Assembly (NCBI GenBank): GCA_037724045.1
Contig: JBBJOW010000082.1
Location: forward strand, 1 to 13,024
Direction of reading: 5' to 3'
DNA from: DATLGB01 sp037724045
GTDB lineage: Bacteria > Actinomycetota > Thermoleophilia > Solirubrobacterales > Solirubrobacteraceae
DNA: 13,024 nt
Positions 5,666 through 11,421 of the stretch are shown piece by piece. Below the pieces are notes generated by a model that was not told the DNA's origin, did no database searches, and saw only the letters and a program-made list of their open reading frames with translations. The position numbers and the translations under genes are program-made. The stretch's first letter is position 1. Each line of letters begins with the position of its first letter.

Positions 5666-6067
5666 CGGTCCTCGACACCTCGGTCGTGATCGACTTTCTG
5701 CTCGGCGACGGGGTGGCCGCAGACGTCGAAGAGTTGCTCGCCCGCGAAGGCGCGGCTGCGGCGCCCGACCTGCTCGTTTCGAGGTGCTCGCCGTCCTCCG
5801 TCGAGATGCGAGCCGGGGCCTGCTCGACTCCGAACGAGCACGCGGCGCCATCGACGACCTGGGAGATCTGCCCGTCGAGCTGTCGGCACCCTTCCGCTCC
5901 GCGGACGCGCATGGGAACTGCGGGAGAACCTGACGGCCGCGGACGCCCCGTTCGTGACGCTGGCCGAACATCTCGAGGAGCCTCTGGCCACCAAGGACTC
6001 AGGACTCGCTTCGGCAACGCACGATCACGCCCGCATCGAGACGCTCGAGCTCGGCCGAGACGGCTGA
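5662..6067 (+). pseudogene. VapC/FitB-like PIN toxin gene with two -1 frameshifts
   Basis: Three consecutive frames together make a complete 135-residue PIN protein. Frame one gives MTVLDTSVVIDFLLGDG up to PDLLV. After TTT 5777-5779, the -1 frame gives FEVLAVLRRDASRGLLD and ERARGAIDDLGDLPVEL. Near 5883-5884, a second -1 shift gives TLPLRGRAWELRENLTAADA, then FVTLAEHLEEPLATKDSGLA, ending at TGA 6065-6067. The four PIN acidic residues (Asp in VLDTS, Glu in FEVLA, Asp in TAADA, Asp in ATKDS) are all still encoded but in different frames. Each site looks like the loss of one base in or beside a TTC Phe codon. Unrepaired, frame one stays open as far as 6585, which is only a GC-rich read-through. 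The gene is translationally coupled to the antitoxin upstream. It is probably an inactivated ribonuclease toxin. Confidence 0.85.
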
Positions 6068-6111
6068 AGCAGCGTGATCCGTCCGTCGTCGGCCCGCCGT
6101 TCCGTCCGCGC

Positions 6112-6537
6112 TCATCCGGGCAGGCGGTGACGAACTCCCGGGAAGCGGGCGAAGTCGCGGTCGTAGGACACGACCGGCGCACCGTGCTCGATCGCCAGTG
6201 CCGCGAGGTGCGCATCGTTGACCAGGTTGCCGGCGGTGCCGACGTCGCGGAGCAGGCCGGTGAGGATCGCCGCGTGGCGCGCGGTGGGTTGGGCGACGAC
6301 CGCCGCCGGCTCGTCCAGCCAGCGCGTGACTTGGTCTGCCGCGTCACTCACCGACAACGGCGTCCGCGTGGCACGCGGATTGGTCGCGATCCGCATGAAG
6401 GCGATCAGCGAGAGCCAGGGAAGGCCGACGACTTCGGTGCCCGCCAGCGCGGCGTCGAGCCAGGCGCGCGACTCCTCGTGGTGCATCGCGGCCGAGTTGA
6501 CCGCGTAGAGCAGGACGTTGGCGTCGACGACGACCAT
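6112..6537 (-). CDS. vapC: VapC-like PIN-domain ribonuclease toxin
   Basis: The product is an intact 141-residue PIN protein. Asp5 lies in VVVDANVLLYAVN, and Asp108 in NLVNDAHLAALAIEHG. The last acidic cluster is SYDRDFARFPGVR (Asp126/Asp128), the usual end of VapC toxins. The central helix reads LPWLSLIAFMRIATNPR, the form seen in the mycobacterial-type VapC subfamily, where the second acidic residue is not at the usual place. It would cleave RNA when free of its antitoxin. ATG 6537 overlaps the vapB stop by one base. The gene converges on the broken PIN gene ending at 6067, with 44 bases between, and no clear terminator is visible there. Confidence 0.92.
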   Translation of the reverse strand: MVVVDANVLLYAVNSAAMHHEESRAWLDAALAGTEVVGLPWLSLIAFMRIATNPRATRTPLSVSDAADQVTRWLDEPAAVVAQPTARHAAILTGLLRDVGTAGNLVNDAHLAALAIEHGAPVVSYDRDFARFPGVRHRLPG

Positions 6538-6794
6538 CAGCGTCCCGAGGCCAGCTTGCGCACGATCTCCTCGTCTTCGAGCTGACCGTAGAGCTCGAGG
6601 CTGCGGGTGAGATCGAACAGCGGTGCCCCCATGTCCCGCGGAACCGTGGCGCCGGGCCGTTCGCCGGGCACCGGCCCGGCCAGCCCGGCCCGGACCGCAT
6701 CGTTGAGCGCCTCCTTGAACGTGATGTCGCGTTCGCGCATCGCGCGCTCGACGAGCAGGCGCGTGTCGGCGTCAAGGGTCACCGTGGTTCGCAC
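6537..6794 (-). CDS. vapB: VapB-like antitoxin
   Basis: The product has 85 residues from GTG 6794. RTTVTLDADTRLLVERAMRE and then FKEALNDAVRAGL form the ribbon-helix-helix DNA-binding domain in the form common in actinobacterial VapB proteins. The C-terminal half (GAPLFDLTRSLELYGQLEDE) is the toxin-binding tail. The start was chosen because family members begin MRTTVTLD and because a perfect TATAAT lies seven bases upstream; the nominal ATG at 6803 overlaps that -10 box. It is coupled to vapC by a one-base overlap. It should repress its own promoter together with VapC. Confidence 0.88.
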   Translation of the reverse strand: MRTTVTLDADTRLLVERAMRERDITFKEALNDAVRAGLAGPVPGERPGATVPRDMGAPLFDLTRSLELYGQLEDEEIVRKLASGR

Positions 6795-6801
6795 CCGGCG
6801 C

Positions 6802-6836
6802 ATTATAACTTCAAGCCGCATGATGCACTGATGCGC
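6802..6836 (-). promoter_or_regulatory. vapBC promoter (TATAAT) with tandem repeat as candidate operator
   Basis: On the minus strand a consensus TATAAT covers 6807-6802, seven bases before GTG 6794, so the transcript is predicted to be leaderless. Upstream, where the -35 should lie, are two adjacent eight-base copies, tgatgcac (6821-6828) and tgatgcgc (6829-6836) in plus-strand reading. The first overlaps the small palindrome gcatgatgc (6818-6826). Repeats at this place are typical binding sites of VapB-type repressors. The promoter is well supported; the operator role is inferred. Confidence 0.6.
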
Positions 6837-6971
6837 ACGCGTGAGATGCCAGCTCGATGAACGCAACCTCCGGTCGCCGATCTCGGTCCGCCGCCGGAGA
6901 TCCGCGACGACCGCTGAGCGCCGGACGCCCGAGTGCCGACGGGCGTCGATCCCTCCGACGCTCACCGGCAC

Positions 6972-7000
6972 TCGACGGGCCAGGCGTGCGCTACTAGCAT
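6972..7000 (+). promoter_or_regulatory. Promoter of the Fur-family gene, probable leaderless transcript
   Basis: TCGACG (6972-6977) and TAGCAT (6995-7000) are separated by 17 bases and fit -35 and -10 elements. GTG 7007 lies six bases after the -10, leaving no room for a Shine-Dalgarno. The 200 bases between this promoter and the vapB promoter hold nothing else that I recognise. Confidence 0.55.
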
Positions 7001-7006
7001 TGCGGG

Positions 7007-7489
7007 GTGTCCTCCGTGCCCCAGCCTCACGCCGACGGGGTCGGTGCGTCGGACTGGGCGGAGCGCGCGGCGGGACGCCTCGCAGATGCCGGCTATCGCC
7101 GTGGGGGTGCGCGCCAGGCCGTCATCGACCTGCTCGCCGGCCAGCCCTGCGCGCTGTCCGCGCTGGAGATCGAGGAGGCGCTGCGGACCACCGTGCGGCA
7201 GGTCGCCCGCGCGAGCGTGTACCGGGTCCTCGACGAGCTCGAGCAGCTCAAGCTCGTGGCGCGCATCGAGGTCGGGCAGGGCATCTCGCGCTACGAGGCG
7301 CTGCACCCGCACGGTGCCCATCACCATCATCACCTCGTCTGCGACGACTGCGGTGAGGTGATCCCGTTCGAGGACGAGGAGCTCGAGCGCACGATCGACC
7401 GGGTCGCTCGGCGGGTCGCTTTCGACGTCGCCGAGCACGAGATCGTCCTCCACGGCTCCTGCGGCGATTGCCAGCGACCGGAGGACTGA
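7007..7489 (+). CDS. zur: Fur-family metalloregulator, probably Zur
   Basis: The product has 160 residues. The N-terminal winged-helix domain covers about 20-90, with the recognition helix near ARASVYRVLDELEQLKLV. The C-terminal dimerisation domain contains the metal-binding segment around residues 100-123 (five consecutive His, then LVCDDCGEVIPFED). Cys112/Cys115 and Cys152/Cys155 (CGDC) form the structural zinc site of Fur proteins. It would repress target promoters when loaded with metal. The gene converges on a zinc-type ABC transporter operon ending 27 bases away, which argues for Zur rather than Fur, PerR or Mur; metal choice cannot be proven from sequence. GTG 7007 is chosen from the promoter spacing; GTG 7016 is an alternative. 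The N-terminal 18 residues are probably disordered. Confidence 0.87.
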   Translation: MSSVPQPHADGVGASDWAERAAGRLADAGYRRGGARQAVIDLLAGQPCALSALEIEEALRTTVRQVARASVYRVLDELEQLKLVARIEVGQGISRYEALHPHGAHHHHHLVCDDCGEVIPFEDEELERTIDRVARRVAFDVAEHEIVLHGSCGDCQRPED

Positions 7490-7516
7490 CGCCGCCCGCT
7501 CGAACTCTGAACGCGC

Positions 7517-8353
7517 TCAGGCCGCCCGCGCGCCGCGCCGGCCGGCCGTGGCGGTGACGAGGAGGTAGACGGCGACGAGCACCACGGCGATCGACGCGCC
7601 CGCCGCCGTTCCCGCGTGGTAGGAGAGGTAGATCCCGCCGACGCCGCCGAGGATGGCGATCGCGGCCGACACGGCGAGCATCGGCGCCATCCGCCGCGTG
7701 AGCAGCCGGGCCGCCGACGCGGGAGCGATGAGCACTGCCACCACGAGCAGGCTGCCGAGCCCCTGGACGGCGACGAGCAGCGCCGCGGCCAGCCCCACGA
7801 GCAGCGTGACGTCGACGGCGAAGGGCCGCACGCCGAGCGCGGCGGCGTTCAGGCGGTCGAAGCCGACGATCAGCAGCCGCTCGTGGCCGAGCCGCAGCGC
7901 GACGAGCAGCACGGCGACCAGCCCGCCGGCCAGCGCCAGATCGGTGTCGCTGACGCCGAGCACGTCGCCGAACAGCAGGCCCTGCAGTCCCGCGGGCGTC
8001 TCGGGGCTCAGCGCGAGCAGGACGCCGAGCCCGAACAGGGCGGTGACCACCACGGCCACCGCGGTGTCGCGCCCGATCCCCTCGATGCGGCCCGCGAGCG
8101 CGACCGCGACGGCTCCGACGAGCAGCCCGGCGGCGCCGCCGAGCAGCAGGGGGACGCCGAGCAGCGCCGCGCCGACCAGCCCGGGCAGCAGTGAGTGGGC
8201 GAGCGACTCGGCCGAGTAGGCGAGGTTGTAGAAGACCAGCCAGCAGCCGAGCGTCCCGCCGGCCACGCCGAGCAGGATCACCTCCAGCAGCGCGCGCCGA
8301 CCGAGCGACTGCGCCCAAGGATCGGTCAGCCACTGAAGGGCGGCGAGCGACAC
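7517..8353 (-). CDS. znuB: Zinc/manganese-type ABC transporter permease (ZnuB-like)
   Basis: The product has 278 residues and about eight hydrophobic membrane segments of the ABC-3 permease family, which handles zinc and manganese uptake. Family features include an early segment (LLGVAGGTLGCWLVFYNLAY and then SLAHSLLPGLVGAALLG), a cytoplasmic coupling stretch, DRLNAAALGVRPFAVDVTLL, and a C-terminal segment with GIYLSYHAGTAAGASIAVVL. The start is GTG 8353, which directly follows the TGA of the ATPase gene, so the two are translationally coupled. It is the last gene of the operon. A second permease of the same family forms the N-terminal half of the first gene in the operon, so the transporter may use two different permease subunits. 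The C-terminus (RRGARAA) is short and basic. Confidence 0.9.
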   Translation of the reverse strand: MSLAALQWLTDPWAQSLGRRALLEVILLGVAGGTLGCWLVFYNLAYSAESLAHSLLPGLVGAALLGVPLLLGGAAGLLVGAVAVALAGRIEGIGRDTAVAVVVTALFGLGVLLALSPETPAGLQGLLFGDVLGVSDTDLALAGGLVAVLLVALRLGHERLLIVGFDRLNAAALGVRPFAVDVTLLVGLAAALLVAVQGLGSLLVVAVLIAPASAARLLTRRMAPMLAVSAAIAILGGVGGIYLSYHAGTAAGASIAVVLVAVYLLVTATAGRRGARAA

Positions 8354-9103
8354 TCAGTGCGCGTGGTGGTGGTGGGCGGGCATGATCGCCCGCTCGGTGC
8401 CGTGGTCGGGGCAGTCGACGTCGATGATCGCCCCGCCGTAGGTGGCCTCGAGGACCGGGCGGGTGAGCGTCTGCGATGGCGGCCCGTAGGCGACCTGGCG
8501 GCCGTTGAGGCAGAGCACCTTGTCCCAGCGCCGCGCCTGGTCGACGTCGTGGGTGGCGATCAGCAGCGTCCGGCCCTCCCCGGCCATCTCGACCAGCAGC
8601 GCCTCGAGCTGCTCGGCGCTGTGGACGTCCAGCCCCGTGAACGGCTCGTCGAGCAGCATGACGGGGGCGTCCTGCACGAGCGCGCGGGCGACGAGCACCC
8701 GCTGGCGCTGGCCACCCGACAGGTCGCCGAAGGTGCGCTCGGCCTCCTCACCCAGGCCCACCTGCGCGAGCGCGGCCCGAGCCGACGCGCGTTCGGTCCG
8801 CCCCGGGCGCCGCCACCACGGCAGCCGCGACACGGCGCCCATCACCGCGACGTCGGTCGCGGAGACCGGGAAGTCCAGCCGCGAGCGCTCGGTCTGCGGC
8901 ACCACGGCGCAACGGCCGCCGGTGTCGAGTGAACCGGCCACGGGCTCGAGCTGCCCGAGCAGCGCCTTGAAGAGCGTCGTCTTGCCGCCGCCGTTGGGCC
9001 CGAGCACCGCCACGCGCTCGCCCGCGCCCGCGGAGAAGCAGACGTCACGCAGCACGGGGGCCCCGCCGTAGCCCACGGCGAGGTCGGCGACCCGCAGGCT
9101 CAT
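8354..9103 (-). CDS. znuC: Zinc-type ABC transporter ATPase (ZnuC-like)
   Basis: The product has 249 residues. The full set of ABC motifs is present: Walker A GPNGGGKTT (35-43), Q-loop at Gln70, signature LSGGQRQRV (128-136), Walker B VMLLDEP (148-154) followed by the D-loop FTGLD, and the switch His185 in IATHD. It would energise metal uptake at the inner face of the membrane with the permeases encoded on both sides. The C-terminus ends in AIMPAHHHHAH, a His-rich tail common in zinc-handling ATPases. It begins 22 bases after the stop of the permease/binding-protein fusion and runs directly into the second permease gene. No strong Shine-Dalgarno precedes ATG 9103. Confidence 0.93.
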   Translation of the reverse strand: MSLRVADLAVGYGGAPVLRDVCFSAGAGERVAVLGPNGGGKTTLFKALLGQLEPVAGSLDTGGRCAVVPQTERSRLDFPVSATDVAVMGAVSRLPWWRRPGRTERASARAALAQVGLGEEAERTFGDLSGGQRQRVLVARALVQDAPVMLLDEPFTGLDVHSAEQLEALLVEMAGEGRTLLIATHDVDQARRWDKVLCLNGRQVAYGPPSQTLTRPVLEATYGGAIIDVDCPDHGTERAIMPAHHHHAH

Positions 9104-9125
9104 CGCGGTGGGTTTCGAGTCGGGC

Positions 9126-10925
9126 TCACAGTTCCGGGATGGTGCACGATCCGCTTCCGCCCGTGAAGCCCTTGACCATCGCGTCGGCGTTGGCCTGCTC
9201 CATCGTCAGGTACGTGGCGCCCGAGGAGCCGTCGCTCCCGAGTGAGTCGCCGTAGAGCTCGTACTCGGCGCTCGCGCCGGTCTGATCGGCGATCGCCTCG
9301 GCGAGCTTGGAGTTCACCGAGCTCTCGGGGAAGACCGCCTTGACGCCCTCCTTCTCGATCACCCGGGCAAGCTTGGCGATCTCGCCCGCGGAGGCCTGGG
9401 CCTGCGTGGTCTGCGAGGGGATGACCGCTCCGATGACGGTGATGTCGTAGCGGCCGGCGAAGTACCCGAAGGCGTCGTGGTCGGTGACGAGCTTGCGCTC
9501 CTCCGCGGGGATCTTGTCGAAGCAGTCGGCGATACCCTCGTCGAGCGCTCGGACCTTGGCGAGGTAGGCCGTCGCGTTGGCGTCGTAGGTCGCCTTGGCG
9601 CCGGGATCTGCCTCGCTGAGCGCGTCGCGGACCGCTTTCACCGCGGTCACGGTGTTGCGCGGATCGTGCCACCAGTGCGGATCGTACTTCGATGCCTCCT
9701 CTCCCTCGGTCTCGCCGGGCAGGCGGAACTCCAGGTTCTCCGAGACGTCGACGACGTCGGCTTCCGTGCCGCTCTGCTCGACGACGTCGCCCATCCACTC
9801 GTCTAGGTTGTCGCCGGATTGCACGACGAGCTCGGCGTCGGCGGTCGCGGTGACGTCCTGGGGTCGGGGCTCGTAGTCGTGCGCGTCGGCGTTCGGCTTC
9901 AGGATCTGGGTGACGTCGGCCGCATCGCCGCCGATCTGGCCAACGACGTCGCCGAGCACCGTGGTGGTGACGACGACCTTGATCGGCTCGGCGGCGGCCC
10001 CGTCACCGTCCGTGGTGCCGGTGGAGCCGGCGCCGCAGCCGGCGCCGACGAGTGCGAGCGCTAGGAGCGCGGCGGCGGCCAGCGCGGCGCGGCGGGCTCG
10101 AAGACCCCTGGTGAGCGCGCGGCCGGCGGCCACGAGGGCGAACGTCGCGCCGGCCAGGACGGCGATCGCCGCGCCGGGCGGCGTGTTGGTCTGGAAGGCG
10201 AGCCACAGGCCGACGGTGCCCTCGACGGCCACCAGCGCCACGGTCGCCAGCTGCCACGTGCGCAACCTGGAACAGACCAGGCGCGTCGTCGCGGCGGGCA
10301 CGACGAGCAGCGCGGTGGACAGCAGCGCTCCGAGGGTCGCCAGGGCGGCGACCGAGAGCAGCGCGATGATCCCGAGCAGCGTGAGGTCCGGCAGCGCGGA
10401 GCGTGCCCCGAGCGCCGGGGCGGTCTCCGGGTCGAAGGCGCTGACCAGCCAGCGCTGCTCGAGCAGCGCGGCGAGGCCGACGGCCACGACGCTCGCGACG
10501 CCGGCCAGCGCGATGTCCCCGCCGTCGACGAGCAGCAGTGAGCCGAACAGCAGCGACTCGACGTTGGAGCCCGAGCCGAAGACGTCGGAGGCGAGGATCA
10601 CCCCGAGTGCGAGCGCCCCGACGAGGACGAGCGCGGTCAGTGAGTCGTAGCGCTCGCGCGCGGCCGGGCGCCGCGCCAGCACGCCCACGGCGATGGCGAC
10701 GATCGCGCCCGTCGCGCCTGCTCCCAGCGTGGCGGCGAAGCCGAGGCCGTCGGCGAGGACCAGGCCCGGGAAGGCGGCGGTGCCGACCGCGTGGGCGAAG
10801 AAGGCCAGGCCGCGAAGGACGATCCAGGTGCCGATGACGCCGGCGCCGACGGCGAGCACGAGGATCTGGACGAGCCCGCGCTGCACGAACGGGAGGCTGA
10901 GCGGTTCGAGCACGAGGGTCACCAT
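9126..10925 (-). CDS. Fusion of ABC-3 metal permease and zinc-binding lipoprotein (ZnuB-ZnuA-like)
   Basis: One uninterrupted 599-codon frame holds two proteins that are normally separate. Residues 1-270 are a ZnuB-like permease with about eight membrane segments. After a basic loop (TRGLRARR, 272-279) comes a hydrophobic stretch, AALAAAALLALALVGAGCG, which looks like a lipoprotein signal with Cys297 as the lipidation site. Residues 310-599 are a cluster A-I zinc/manganese-binding protein. Its likely metal ligands are His349 (ADAHDYEP), His417 or His420 (DPHWWHDP), His483 (TDHDAFGYF) and an acidic residue, Glu534 or Asp560. The C-terminus has LYGDSLG and ATYLTMEQANA, as in actinobacterial ZnuA-like proteins. 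Cys468 and Cys594 could pair. The -3 residue of the lipobox is Gly rather than Leu, so cleavage is uncertain. ATG 10925 has no Shine-Dalgarno. It is the first gene of the operon, followed by znuC. Confidence 0.9.
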   Translation of the reverse strand: MVTLVLEPLSLPFVQRGLVQILVLAVGAGVIGTWIVLRGLAFFAHAVGTAAFPGLVLADGLGFAATLGAGATGAIVAIAVGVLARRPAARERYDSLTALVLVGALALGVILASDVFGSGSNVESLLFGSLLLVDGGDIALAGVASVVAVGLAALLEQRWLVSAFDPETAPALGARSALPDLTLLGIIALLSVAALATLGALLSTALLVVPAATTRLVCSRLRTWQLATVALVAVEGTVGLWLAFQTNTPPGAAIAVLAGATFALVAAGRALTRGLRARRAALAAAALLALALVGAGCGAGSTGTTDGDGAAAEPIKVVVTTTVLGDVVGQIGGDAADVTQILKPNADAHDYEPRPQDVTATADAELVVQSGDNLDEWMGDVVEQSGTEADVVDVSENLEFRLPGETEGEEASKYDPHWWHDPRNTVTAVKAVRDALSEADPGAKATYDANATAYLAKVRALDEGIADCFDKIPAEERKLVTDHDAFGYFAGRYDITVIGAVIPSQTTQAQASAGEIAKLARVIEKEGVKAVFPESSVNSKLAEAIADQTGASAEYELYGDSLGSDGSSGATYLTMEQANADAMVKGFTGGSGSCTIPEL

Positions 10926-10930
10926 ACAGC

Positions 10931-10956
10931 AGAACGAGACTCATTCTCAACTATGC
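10931..10956 (-). promoter_or_regulatory. Candidate Zur operator and -10 element of the zinc transporter operon
   Basis: agaacgag (10931-10938) and ctcattct (10940-10947) form an 8-1-8 palindrome around one central base, with one mismatched pair. It contains AATGA-N3-TCGTT on the minus strand, close to the AATGA/TCATT half-sites of actinobacterial Fur/Zur boxes. It lies six bases upstream of ATG 10925. A -10-like CATAGT covers 10956-10951 on the minus strand, so a bound repressor would cover the transcription start. A Fur-family regulator is encoded at the other end of the locus. The palindrome is visible; the binding protein is inferred. Confidence 0.65.
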
Positions 10957-11019
10957 CGCCCCTCGGCACCGACGGCCTGGCGAGGCGTCCTCGGAGCATG
11001 CGGCTGCGTAGAAGCCGAC

Positions 11020-11421
11020 ATGAAGACCCCCGCGCTCGCCTGTGCCCTGCTCGCCGCCCTCGCCCTCCTTGCCGCCTGCGGCTCTGACGAGGAGCCCGGA
11101 GGCGCGGCTCCCGCCCCCGCCGCCTCCACGCCCGCGCCCGCTTCCGCCGGGCCGGCCGCCGACGCCGCCGTCGTCGTCAAGATCAAGGACTTCCTCTACG
11201 CGCCGGAGACCGTCACGGTCAAGAAGGGCGCCCGGGTCGACTTCGAGAACCTCGACACGGCACCGCACACGGCGACGATCGCCGAGGGCGCGATGAAGTT
11301 CGACTCGGGCACGATCGAAAAGGGCGAGACGAAGTCGGTCAGCTTCGCCAAGCCCGGCACCTACGCCTACATCTGCCTCTTCCACCCCTACATGAAGGGC
11401 ACCATAACCGTCGAGGGCTAA
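11020..11421 (+). CDS. Cupredoxin lipoprotein (amicyanin/plastocyanin-like)
   Basis: The product has 133 residues. The first 20 are a lipoprotein signal ending in LLAAC, with lipidation at Cys20. A Pro/Ala-rich linker (about 25-48) leads to a cupredoxin domain (50-133). The type I copper ligands are visible: His83 (APHTATI), Cys119, His122 and Met125 in CLFHPYM, the same spacing as amicyanin (CTPHPFM). It would carry electrons or copper on the outer face of the membrane. ATG 11020 is chosen because the signal peptide starts there; the frame is open upstream to 10693, antisense to the permease gene. No good Shine-Dalgarno is present. The gene is divergent from the zinc operon with 94 bases between, and its stop overlaps that of the convergent amidase gene by three bases. 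Confidence 0.9.
   Translation: MKTPALACALLAALALLAACGSDEEPGGAAPAPAASTPAPASAGPAADAAVVVKIKDFLYAPETVTVKKGARVDFENLDTAPHTATIAEGAMKFDSGTIEKGETKSVSFAKPGTYAYICLFHPYMKGTITVEG

Noticed and set aside
5662..6585. A 307-codon plus-strand frame starting at the PIN toxin ATG
   Set aside because: Only about the first 39 codons are PIN-like. After the frameshift it is meaningless and runs antisense through the intact vapBC genes.
6841..7356. Plus-strand 171-codon frame overlapping the start of the Fur-family gene
   Set aside because: Arg/Pro-rich shadow in another frame. The Fur-family frame has complete motifs and a promoter.
10003..10950. Minus-strand 315-codon Arg-rich frame over the permease half of the fusion
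   Set aside because: Composition is typical of an out-of-frame reading; the real permease frame has clear membrane segments.
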